Origin: an uncultured Christensenella sp. | GTDB taxonomy: Bacteria > Bacillota > Clostridia > Christensenellales > UBA3700 | Length of the DNA stretch: 64,000 nucleotides | Direction: 5' to 3' | NCBI GenBank assembly: GCA_949284695.1 | Contig: CASDWJ010000025.1 | Coordinates: 31,274-95,273 of the forward strand | Shown here: positions 45,972 to 54,681 of the stretch, piece by piece | Position numbering within the stretch: the stretch's first letter is position 1 | How the letters are laid out: each line of letters opens with the position of its first letter | Program-made: the position numbers and the translations under genes | Notes under the pieces: model-generated | Database searches by the model: none | Seen by the model: the letters and a program-made list of their open reading frames with translations, nothing else | What the model was told of the DNA's origin: nothing

Positions 45972-48900
45972 TTGGAAGAAGCAAAAAGGAATAAAGCGAT
46001 CGCCGTTCTTGACGCAATGAAGAAAAAATTGCTCGATCTCGGTGCAGGCAATCCTCTTATCAGTTTCAACAATAAGCGCAAAAACGTACTTTTCGTATAT
46101 TATCCGTCGCCCAAAGAATTGTTCAGGGAGTTCATGCTGGCGAAGAAATACAATGCCCGCGTCGTCGATCCGGACAGCGTCTCTGCTGCGACAAAGTCGA
46201 CGGGCATAGGCGACATTCTGCAGAATGCGGGGTCGTTGAGAGGGCAGATACTTCTTTACAATCCCAATCAGAAGACAAGCAGGGCGCTTGACAATCTCTA
46301 CAAAAAAGCCAAGGAGATGATGGACGAGAGAGGCTCGAAAGTGCTGTATTTCGCATTCGACTTCATCGTATGGAAGGACGAGGACGGAGAGCATCTGGCG
46401 CCGCTTCTGCTCGTACCCGCCGTGATAACGAAAGGCAAGGGAGGCAGGGAGTTTTTCGTCGGAGAATACGAGGACGAAGTGATAGTCAACCCGGCGTTCA
46501 GGCTCAAACTCAAGCGCGAGGGGATAGACCTCCCGGATTTCGAGAGCGGGACGGAATACGACGAATATCTGCTTGCCGTGTCAAAGGCGGTCAGCCCCGC
46601 AGGAATGAGACTTCTGAGAGAAACCGTGCTTGCAGTATTCTCGTATGAAAAGCTGTCGATGTACGAGGATATAGAAAAACACAAGGATGAGATGGCAGAG
46701 CACGAGGTGATAAGCTCTTTGCTCCTCGGTGGCGACATGCGCACGGTCACGCCTCCCGCGATAGATTACGACACGATCGTCGAGCACAACGTCGTAGACG
46801 CCGACTCGAGTCAGCTCGACGCGATAGGGTATGCGTTGTCTGGCAGGAGTTTTGTGTTGCAGGGACCTCCCGGTACGGGCAAATCGCAGACGATAACCAA
46901 TATGATAGCGGCGTTCCTCGAGCAGGGCAAGAGGGTGCTTTTCGTGTCCGAAAAGATGACCGCGCTCAAGGTCGTACAGAAAAAACTTGCAGAAGCGGGG
47001 CTTGGCGATTATTGTCTCGAACTGCACAGCAACAAGGCGAGCAAGAAGGAGTTCATCGCAGAGCTGCACAGGGTCGCGGGTCTCGCCGCAGAGAGGTCTG
47101 TCGCCGCAGAAGCGGCGCTGATAAGGACGGAGAGAAAGGCGGCGGAGGACAAACTCAACAGATACGGCAAAGAGCTCGCGAGGTTCATACCCGAGCTCAA
47201 CGTCACGGTGTTCGATCTGTTCGGCATTTATAGCGAGGTGCTCGGGTGCGCGGACGTCGACTTCTTTGTTTCAGAGATAGAGACAAAAGATTTCGGGAGC
47301 CTTCAGAAAGTACTCGACAAGCTGGGCGAATACGCATATTACTGCAGCGCGGGCGCAGACCCCGATTACAAGGCAAGCCCGTGGGCATGCCTCAGGGAAA
47401 GCGCGGTCGTCACGGATAAGATGGCGATACACTCGCTTCTCAGAGACGCCCGCGACGCGGCGCAGGCGCTGAACAAGGTTGCCTCGGAGCTCTCGCCTTA
47501 CGGCATTGTATTTACATACCGCGACGAAGACAGCGCGATACTCGACTTTGCCGACGCGGCGGCAGGTTGCAGGATAGAGGGAGGCGTAGCGTTCGAAGAA
47601 GCAAAACGCAAGGCGGCGATCGCCGCGATGGAAGAGTATCTGATCGTCAAGGCAGAAAACGACAAGTTGCGCGCGGAGACGGGCGCTATATTCGACGACG
47701 GGATCACTACGGTCGACGTCGACGCGATGGCGACGCGTTTTATCACGTACTCGGCATGGGACAGGATGTTCGACAAGCAATACAAAGCGGACAAGGCGAC
47801 GCTTGCGTTCTATACGAAACCGGGTCAGCCCAAGGCCAACTTCGCCACGCTCAGCCGTCGGCTGACGCTTCTCAGAAGGAGAAAGGAGTCGGATGCGAAA
47901 ACGGCGGCGGCAGAGGCAAAACTCTCCGCGCTCGGTCTCAAGGTCGCGGCGGCGGCAGAGATAGACGCGCTGAGACGTCTCGACGAGGTCATAACGCGCT
48001 ACGGCGTCGCAACGGACAAACTCGCCGCGCTTCTGCCGAGAGAACTCAAAGTCGCGCGTTCGGTATTCGCCGCCGGCGCAAAAGCGATAAGAAACAATAT
48101 GCCCGCGCTTGAAAAGGCGCTCGGGGGACTGGACGCTTATTTTGTCGATTTCGCGGACGCGCTGACAGATATCGCCACTATAGAAAAGAACGCCGCCGCT
48201 CTGTTGCCGATGACCGGGTTCGAGACCTACGTCGCAATGAGAGACATCGCGACGAAGCTCAGGGAGACCAACGACGACGGATTTATAGCGGACGCGGTGA
48301 GAAAGGGCGTTTCGCCCGATCAGTGGCAGGGCTGTTACAGGAAGTGCTTTATCTTCCAATGGGTGAAAAAGGTCGTCGACGAAAGTGCGGAACTCAGGGT
48401 GTTCGACGCAGGCGACCACAACGACCTCGTCAGACGGTTCTGCGACAAGGACGAGGAGACGCTCAGGGCGTCGAGGAGAGAAATACCTCAGAAGCTCAAC
48501 GCCAGGAGAGAGGGCGCTCCCGAGAGTCAGAGAATCGTACTCGAAAAGGAGGCGAACAAACCGAGGAGACAGATGCCGGTCAAAGAACTTCTTGAAAAGA
48601 TGACGGCGCTCATCCAGAAGCTCAAGCCGTGCTTTATGATGTCGCCGCTCAGCATAAGCACTTACTTCAAGGACGCGGCGATAGAATTCGACGTCGTCAT
48701 TTTCGACGAGGCTTCGCAGGTGCTCCCCGAGGACGCTCTGTGCGCGATCTTCAGAGGAAAACAGACGGTCATCGTCGGGGACTCCAGGCAGATGCCGCCG
48801 TGCGATATATTCTCGGTCAGCTCCGAAGAACCCGACGAGGACGAGAACGCCTCCGAAACCGTCGCAGAGTCCGACGAGTCGATCCTCGCGCTCGGAGCAA

Positions 48901-49919
48901 GGATAATGAACGATATTTGTCTTAAGTGGCACTACCGCAGCAGGAACGAGAGTCTTATAGCTTTCTCCAACGCGATGTTCTACGAAGGAAATCTGCAGAC
49001 TTTCCCGTCCAACGTCGTCAGCCGTCCCGACTGGGGAGTCGAGCACGTATACGTCGCGGACGGCGTATATGAGAACAACGTCAACATAAAAGAGGCAGAA
49101 AAGGTGGTCGATCTCGTCATAGAGCATATCGTGAAGTACCCCGAGAGGAGCCTCGGCGTGGTCGCGTTCGGTATCAAGCAGAGAGATCTTATCGAGGAAA
49201 GGCTGGGCGCGAGATTAGCCTCGCTTGCGGATCCCGCCGCAGTCGCTGCGGCAAGGACGTTTTTTGCAGACGACGTGTCTGAACCCTTCTTCATCAAAAA
49301 TCTCGAGACGGTGCAGGGAGACGAAAGAGACACGATCATCTTCAGCATGGGTTACGGCAAGGATCCCGCCGGCAAATTCTCGCACAACTTCGGTCTGCTC
49401 AACAGGGCGGGCGGAGAGAGAAGGCTCAACGTCGCGGTGACCAGAGCGAAATACAATATCAAGATGGTGACTTCCGTGCGCCCCGACGAGATAAGGGCGA
49501 GCAAGGATTCGTCGATGGGAGTGCAGATGCTCAAGGCATACGTGACCTACGCGGCAAACGGCGGCGTTATCGGAGTAAAGACGGGCAGCGGCGCGGGACT
49601 GATAAGAAGCGTGGAGGACGACATCTACGACTGCCTCGTCGCGGCGGGATATACTGTCGAAAGGAACGTCGGCGCTTCAAAATACAAGGTAGATCTTGCC
49701 GTCAAACGTCCGGGCACGGACGAATATGCCGTGGCGATAGAATGCGACGGCAAGGAGTATCAGGATTCGGACAGCGCGAGGGACCGCGACAGACTGAGGA
49801 CGGCGGTGCTCGTATCCATGGGCTGGAAGGTGTACAGGATCTGGTCTCCGCAGTGGATAAAGAGCAGGGACGAAGAAAAATGCAGACTGCTCAATTTCGT
49901 GCAGTTCGCGATAAAATAA
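45972..49919 (+). CDS. DUF4011 - SF1 helicase - Vsr-like nuclease (Hhe-type defence protein)
   Basis: 1,315 residues from a TTG at 45972 placed 6 bases after AAGGAG; an ATG at 45954 is in frame but has no ribosome binding site. Residues ~1-200 are a DUF4011-type domain (LLDLGAGNPLISFNNKRKN, FALDFIVW-like core). The SF1 helicase follows: Walker A GPPGTGKS (298-305), a ~550-residue helical insert, Walker B FDEASQVLPED (D912), then GDSRQMPP, WHYRSRNESL and ETVQGDERDTIIFS. The last ~100 residues form a PD-(D/E)xK nuclease of the Vsr/MTES_1575 kind (D1241, E1257-C-D-G-K). The same architecture is known as a single-gene antiphage system (Hhe). Here it sits beside a TerY-P-like triad. Confidence 0.88.
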   Translation: MEEAKRNKAIAVLDAMKKKLLDLGAGNPLISFNNKRKNVLFVYYPSPKELFREFMLAKKYNARVVDPDSVSAATKSTGIGDILQNAGSLRGQILLYNPNQKTSRALDNLYKKAKEMMDERGSKVLYFAFDFIVWKDEDGEHLAPLLLVPAVITKGKGGREFFVGEYEDEVIVNPAFRLKLKREGIDLPDFESGTEYDEYLLAVSKAVSPAGMRLLRETVLAVFSYEKLSMYEDIEKHKDEMAEHEVISSLLLGGDMRTVTPPAIDYDTIVEHNVVDADSSQLDAIGYALSGRSFVLQGPPGTGKSQTITNMIAAFLEQGKRVLFVSEKMTALKVVQKKLAEAGLGDYCLELHSNKASKKEFIAELHRVAGLAAERSVAAEAALIRTERKAAEDKLNRYGKELARFIPELNVTVFDLFGIYSEVLGCADVDFFVSEIETKDFGSLQKVLDKLGEYAYYCSAGADPDYKASPWACLRESAVVTDKMAIHSLLRDARDAAQALNKVASELSPYGIVFTYRDEDSAILDFADAAAGCRIEGGVAFEEAKRKAAIAAMEEYLIVKAENDKLRAETGAIFDDGITTVDVDAMATRFITYSAWDRMFDKQYKADKATLAFYTKPGQPKANFATLSRRLTLLRRRKESDAKTAAAEAKLSALGLKVAAAAEIDALRRLDEVITRYGVATDKLAALLPRELKVARSVFAAGAKAIRNNMPALEKALGGLDAYFVDFADALTDIATIEKNAAALLPMTGFETYVAMRDIATKLRETNDDGFIADAVRKGVSPDQWQGCYRKCFIFQWVKKVVDESAELRVFDAGDHNDLVRRFCDKDEETLRASRREIPQKLNARREGAPESQRIVLEKEANKPRRQMPVKELLEKMTALIQKLKPCFMMSPLSISTYFKDAAIEFDVVIFDEASQVLPEDALCAIFRGKQTVIVGDSRQMPPCDIFSVSSEEPDEDENASETVAESDESILALGARIMNDICLKWHYRSRNESLIAFSNAMFYEGNLQTFPSNVVSRPDWGVEHVYVADGVYENNVNIKEAEKVVDLVIEHIVKYPERSLGVVAFGIKQRDLIEERLGARLASLADPAAVAAARTFFADDVSEPFFIKNLETVQGDERDTIIFSMGYGKDPAGKFSHNFGLLNRAGGERRLNVAVTRAKYNIKMVTSVRPDEIRASKDSSMGVQMLKAYVTYAANGGVIGVKTGSGAGLIRSVEDDIYDCLVAAGYTVERNVGASKYKVDLAVKRPGTDEYAVAIECDGKEYQDSDSARDRDRLRTAVLVSMGWKVYRIWSPQWIKSRDEEKCRLLNFVQFAIK

Positions 49920-49944
49920 CGCGGTCCCGAGCCGCTTTAAAAAC

Positions 49945-49982
49945 CGACCGTATTGACAACGGTCGGCACTTTATTGTAAAAT
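49945..49982 (+). promoter_or_regulatory. Hairpin overlapping a promoter, upstream of the RyR pair
   Basis: A perfect 8-bp dyad, CCGACCGT/ACGGTCGG (~49944-49967), follows the helicase gene. It overlaps TTGACA (49953-49958), which with an 18-base spacer leads to TAAAAT (49977-49982). It may serve both as weak terminator for the helicase and as operator-covered promoter for the next operon. Confidence 0.6.
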
Positions 49983-50052
49983 AAAACTGTTGTATACCAC
50001 GCGTCGTTGCACATGCGCGCAAAAGGCGCAGTCAGGCATAAGGATTCAGATC

Positions 50053-51480
50053 ATGAAAAGACTCAACGATTCAAAAAAGGACGTCTCTCAGACGACGTTT
50101 CTCGTCCGCGGCGCCGCTCGGGCGCGCGCCTGCGCAAAGAGGTTGTCTGCGCTCGGCGACAAAGAACGCGAGAGGGCGCTTGTCGTCTGCGACGCAGCGG
50201 CTGAAAAGGAACGGGCTTTTGACTGTTTCGGCGAATACGCGCCCGAAAGGGTAACGTTCGGACAGGCGGCGGCGATCGCGCTTCTGTGGAAATATCCGCC
50301 CGCGCTTTTTCTCGGGAAAAAGGCTTTCGATCCCGAGGACGGCACGCTGAAAGGCGAAGTAAGACCCGTCGTCGCTTTTTTCGGCTTCGACGAGACTGTC
50401 GGGGAGATATTCAAGGCGCTCGTCTCAACCTTTGTCGCAACTGAGAAAAAGGGAGGAGAGATATGCGAAAGGCGCATACCGGTCCGCTTTTTCGCAAGGG
50501 GCAGGCAGAGAGAGCAGATCGGGGAGACTCCTTATTCGGACGCGGCGAAAAGGTTGCGCGAATGCGGAGAAAACAAAGACGCTTATTACGAACTTCCCGT
50601 GCTTCCGTACGACGCGGCAACGGTCAAGACGACAGACGCGCGAGCGGTCGCGTCGCTTGCCGGGGAGAGCACTTTCGTGTGGGCGGTCGTCGCGCACGGC
50701 AATCGCGAGAGAGCGGGAAAGATCGCTTCGATGCTGGCAGACAACGGGACAGAAGGTCGCGTGTTCTACGCGGCGAAAGACGGAGAGGAGAGTTTTAACG
50801 GCGCGATCGGCTTCGACGCGGGAGCGCGGTGCGCGGAATTTTTCCTTCTTGCGGAGAAGATGGCGTACGTCAGAAATCTCGTTTACGACGCAGAGGCGGC
50901 AAAAGGCGGGGAAAGCTATGCAAAAGCGCTCGACGAAGCCAGAACAAAATGGAAAAGATTGGCGTGCGACAAGGTGGGCAGGATCAAGAGAGATTCCAAT
51001 CTGTACGCGGCGGTGGCGATAAGACAGATACTTTTGTCGGTCGGTTTTGACTGCGCAGAGAGCGGAGAGGACGCAAAAGATGAGTTCGACGCTATATACG
51101 ACGCGGGCAATCCGCGTGTCAGAGACGGCAACGGGGTCATAGTTTACGACAACGCGACCTGCGCGAGAAAGAGCCTGAGAACGGCGCTTGCCGTCAGAGA
51201 GCACGTCAGATGGAACGCGTATATGCTCGCTTCGGGCGTGAGCCCCGCGACTAAGGAAGAATACCGCACTGTCAACAAGAATGTTTTGCTCGGCGCGGGC
51301 AGACATATCAATCTGACTACCTGGAAGGGTCTTGAAGACTTCAGAAAGGAAGAAGCGCGGGCAAAAGGTACCGACGAGGAAAGCACGGATGTGCAGAGAT
51401 ACGATTTTCAGCTTGCGGACGAAGCGGCGTTCATACTTGAAAACAGCGGCTTCGGGATAGTGCGGGCGAGGAGTTGCTGA
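50053..51480 (+). CDS. Soluble Rossmann-like protein with C-terminal RyR domain
   Basis: 475 residues from the ATG at 50053 (AAGGA upstream). Residues ~10-140 and ~200-260 look like Rossmann-type alpha/beta units (TTFLVRGAARARACAKRLSA; FVWAVVAHGNRERAGKIASM). Residues ~375-475 fit the prokaryotic RyR (ryanodine-receptor repeat) domain: REHVRWNAYM (E383-W387), RHINLTTWKGLEDFR and the closing QLADEAAFILENSGFGI. In bacteria RyR domains occur in predicted nucleotide-signalling and conflict systems, often with TrkA-N/RCK folds. It ends one base before the start of the channel-like gene, whose C terminus also carries a RyR domain, so the two products probably work together. No catalytic motif is evident. 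Confidence 0.75.
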   Translation: MKRLNDSKKDVSQTTFLVRGAARARACAKRLSALGDKERERALVVCDAAAEKERAFDCFGEYAPERVTFGQAAAIALLWKYPPALFLGKKAFDPEDGTLKGEVRPVVAFFGFDETVGEIFKALVSTFVATEKKGGEICERRIPVRFFARGRQREQIGETPYSDAAKRLRECGENKDAYYELPVLPYDAATVKTTDARAVASLAGESTFVWAVVAHGNRERAGKIASMLADNGTEGRVFYAAKDGEESFNGAIGFDAGARCAEFFLLAEKMAYVRNLVYDAEAAKGGESYAKALDEARTKWKRLACDKVGRIKRDSNLYAAVAIRQILLSVGFDCAESGEDAKDEFDAIYDAGNPRVRDGNGVIVYDNATCARKSLRTALAVREHVRWNAYMLASGVSPATKEEYRTVNKNVLLGAGRHINLTTWKGLEDFRKEEARAKGTDEESTDVQRYDFQLADEAAFILENSGFGIVRARSC

Positions 51481-51481
51481 T

Positions 51482-54400
51482 ATGCCGATATTTTTATATT
51501 TTCTTGCGATAGCCGCAACCGTAGGGCTTTGTTTTGTCGATTCGTCCAATATGAGCGTCGCCGCTCATGCGGTCGCTCTCGGCGTCGTCAGAGGGATTTT
51601 GCTGGTCGCCGTGTTTTACGTCGCGGCAATATGGCTTTACTTCAGACTCAGAAAAAACTGGCAGAAAAGGTACGCGGCAGAAATTGTCGTGATAGGCATC
51701 GTAGTCGTATTCAGCGTGGTCGGCAAGATGCTGATATCTTATTTCAACGAAGTTGGCAGCATGACTTTCGTCGACGTTCCTCGCGACGCATGGGACAACA
51801 CGGCGAAGTTCTATTATTCGGTTTATCAGGCGTTCGGCGGCATTTCTTTCGAAGGACTTGCGAAATACGAGCTGTACGAGACCTGGCGTACGATGATATA
51901 TGCGGGCGGATCGCTTCTTGCGGGCGCTGTCGCGATCAGCATACTTACTTTCAGTATCAGTTACGAGATATACAGCTTTTTTTCCTGGAAGAGTTTCCGC
52001 GGCAGAAAAAGGGCGAAGATATATATCTTTACCGCCGTTACCGAGGACGCGGTCACGCTGGCGCACAGCATAGACGAATACAATAAAAAATTAAAGAAAG
52101 AGCAGACTTTCGCAAAGAGACTCGATGACGAGATAAGTATCGCTTCGTGCAAAGCGGGGTGGGAAAAAGTAAGATATCTCACTTATGCCGAAGCGGCGGA
52201 CAAGTTCTGCCCCGTGGACGGCGATACAGGGGGAGAGGGAAAGAGCAGACCGTTCAATACGGTTGCTTTCGCTTACTGGGCGGCAAGAGCGGTCGTATCG
52301 TTCTTTGCTTATCTGCCGCTGTGGTTGCGTGCCTTTTTACGGTTTTTCAGACGCAATAAACACATAATAGTTTTTCTGAGAACGGAAGGAGAAGAAGGCT
52401 TCGACGCCAAGAACGCGCTCCATGCCGACATAATGCACTCGGGTTTTCTCTTTACGAGTTACAATCCCGGCAAGAAAAACAAGTCGATCGCAAAATTCCT
52501 TCACATAAAGTCGAACAACGATCTGCCCGTCAGAATCATAGCGTTGAGAGAAGCGCTCGAGGGATGCGGGGAGAAAGATCCTCATAAGCCTGTTTATCAA
52601 AATATGATAAATCAGCTTGAAAAAGAATACAGAGAAAGACTCAGACGGGACGAGATGGGAGAAGTGAGGATATTCGCTCTCGACTGGGAAAAGGACAAGA
52701 CGAGCGTCAACGACAGCATAGTTACAGAGGATATTGCAAGAGTCGCGAGGGAAACTTTCGGTCGTGGTGGCTTTTTGCAGAAGATGAAGCGTCGCGACTT
52801 TGTCAAGGAAGTTGAGAAAAAACAATATGCGGTAGCGGATAAGATCGTCAAAGAACTTGACCTTCTGGTCCTCAGATGCGACAAAAGGACTCTCGGAGAG
52901 ATAAAGAGATCGCTCCCGACAGACAGGGAAAAAGCGTTTTCCATGATAAGAAAACTCACCGCAAACGAGAAGATCTTCAATATCGTCGCAGAGATCGCAG
53001 AAGGAGAATATCTCGGCATCGAAAATTGTATAAAGCAGGCGATGGGCTATCTGTTCTTCACCGAGACCGTGATAAATTATCACTATCTTCTCAGCGAAGA
53101 GATAGATCTGTCCAACGTGGATATGCGCTTTGACAACGAGATCGCAAAATTCAGGGACAAGGAATGCGTAGCAGGTAAGCGCGTCGATTTTCTTGCGATC
53201 GCGGGCAACGAGGCGTATGACAATATAGGCGGCAGGAAAGACGGAGAATATGCGCCGTTTTACAAAAATTTCAAACGTCATTTCAGGCTCAACGCGCTCA
53301 ACGAAGCCAATATGGCGGCTATGCTGTACGTGAAGGCGAAAGGAGAACTCGTCAGGAGTTGCCCCGATCTTTACAGAGACGAAGTGGAAGGCAAAGAATA
53401 CAAGGCGATGGTCATCGGCTTCGGTCTCAACGGTCAGCAGACGCTCAAGGCGGCGTATATATTCTCCGCTGCGGGTAAATTTGCTCAGCAGAACGGCTTG
53501 TTTATACCCGACGGCTCCGATTGGTTGACACTGTTGAGGAATTCTCCGCTGGCGGATTATACAACTCAGCCTTTCAATGCCGACGTCTACGACAAGAATG
53601 CCGCAGAGCTCGGCGGACTGTTCAAGATGAAGAATCCGTCGTTTTATGTTGAATTGCCGTCCGACAGAGAGCGCACCGTAAACGAAGCCCTTTCTGAAGA
53701 TATAAAATCGAAGCGCAAAAAGAATCTGTATCCGTACGCTCCCGTTACGGTAAGACTGTATCAGGAGTCGGCATACAGCGATTCTATACTCAGAATGCTT
53801 GATAGGAACCTCGGCGAAGAAAAGAGCGATTACGATCTGATCGTCATCGCGCTCGGCGACGACGACAGCAACGTCAGCATTGCCAATGCCCTGCTCGAGG
53901 ACTACAAACACGAGTTCGTTCCGATAGGAAAGAAAAAGAACGGCAAACGGCAGGTGTTCGCCGTCAATCTGCGCGATAAGCTCAATTACGACCGCGTCAA
54001 CTGGTGCAGAAAAGACGAGGAGGATTATCCCGGTCTCGAAGTCGTTATCTACGGCGCCGCCGAGGATATGTACAGCTATGAAAATATCGTCGATCAGACC
54101 GCGGCGAAGATATGGAACAGCGGTTATGCGGCGATACAGGGCGACAACGGCAAAAAGCTGGAAAACGACATCCTGCACGTCCTGAAAGGCGAGCAAAAAG
54201 TGACCGCGGCAAGTTACGTCGACAGGATATTGCAAGAGCCCGAAGACGTAATGAATATGGAGATCCGCTGGATGAACGCCGCGTCCAACAGAATGTACAA
54301 TATGACTTCGAGCAAATACGCTTCGTATTTCAGCCCGTTCGCGGCAGAATATTGCAGGATAGTCGAAGCAAAGTATACGGGCAGGAAGGTCGTCGATCTG

Positions 54401-54634
54401 AAAGACGTGTCGCTCGAGACTCTTATAATGATCGGTGCGGCAGAGCACGACAGATGGATCAGATTCGTGCTCAGCAACGGGTATATCAAGGCTGATCTGA
54501 AGAGCAAACACGCAAAAGCGCATTCCGACATAGTGCCTTACTCGGAGCTCACCTCGCAACCCAACGACATAACCAACGTGATCAACGCGCTGGCTACCGA
54601 GCAGGCGCGATACACGCGCGGCGGGCGCATGTAA
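51482..54634 (+). CDS. Channel-like membrane protein with RCK-like Rossmann folds and RyR domain
   Basis: 1,050 residues. The N-terminal ~170 residues hold about four membrane helices. Between the third and fourth lies a pore-like loop (YYSVYQAFGGISFEGLAKYE) in the place where K+ channels carry TVGYG, which is absent. A first Rossmann unit starts near residue 178 (AKIYIFTAVTEDAVTLAHSI). A second near 640 has the glycine signature VIGFGLNGQQT (G646), as in RCK/TrkA-N domains of SLO/BK-type channels. The C-terminal RyR domain begins with AAEHDRWIRF (E988-W992) and KAHSDIVPYSEL. I infer a ligand-gated membrane pore or sensor. It is paired with the preceding RyR protein and 47 bases upstream of the AAA protease gene. 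Confidence 0.75.
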   Translation: MPIFLYFLAIAATVGLCFVDSSNMSVAAHAVALGVVRGILLVAVFYVAAIWLYFRLRKNWQKRYAAEIVVIGIVVVFSVVGKMLISYFNEVGSMTFVDVPRDAWDNTAKFYYSVYQAFGGISFEGLAKYELYETWRTMIYAGGSLLAGAVAISILTFSISYEIYSFFSWKSFRGRKRAKIYIFTAVTEDAVTLAHSIDEYNKKLKKEQTFAKRLDDEISIASCKAGWEKVRYLTYAEAADKFCPVDGDTGGEGKSRPFNTVAFAYWAARAVVSFFAYLPLWLRAFLRFFRRNKHIIVFLRTEGEEGFDAKNALHADIMHSGFLFTSYNPGKKNKSIAKFLHIKSNNDLPVRIIALREALEGCGEKDPHKPVYQNMINQLEKEYRERLRRDEMGEVRIFALDWEKDKTSVNDSIVTEDIARVARETFGRGGFLQKMKRRDFVKEVEKKQYAVADKIVKELDLLVLRCDKRTLGEIKRSLPTDREKAFSMIRKLTANEKIFNIVAEIAEGEYLGIENCIKQAMGYLFFTETVINYHYLLSEEIDLSNVDMRFDNEIAKFRDKECVAGKRVDFLAIAGNEAYDNIGGRKDGEYAPFYKNFKRHFRLNALNEANMAAMLYVKAKGELVRSCPDLYRDEVEGKEYKAMVIGFGLNGQQTLKAAYIFSAAGKFAQQNGLFIPDGSDWLTLLRNSPLADYTTQPFNADVYDKNAAELGGLFKMKNPSFYVELPSDRERTVNEALSEDIKSKRKKNLYPYAPVTVRLYQESAYSDSILRMLDRNLGEEKSDYDLIVIALGDDDSNVSIANALLEDYKHEFVPIGKKKNGKRQVFAVNLRDKLNYDRVNWCRKDEEDYPGLEVVIYGAAEDMYSYENIVDQTAAKIWNSGYAAIQGDNGKKLENDILHVLKGEQKVTAASYVDRILQEPEDVMNMEIRWMNAASNRMYNMTSSKYASYFSPFAAEYCRIVEAKYTGRKVVDLKDVSLETLIMIGAAEHDRWIRFVLSNGYIKADLKSKHAKAHSDIVPYSELTSQPNDITNVINALATEQARYTRGGRM

Positions 54635-54681
54635 ACAGCATTCGGTTTTCGGAAGCATAAATATCATCACAGAGGAAGAAC

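Noticed and set aside
52337-54670. 777-residue minus-strand frame under the channel-like gene
   Set aside because: Antisense shadow; the plus frame has RyR and Rossmann motifs and good ribosome binding sites.
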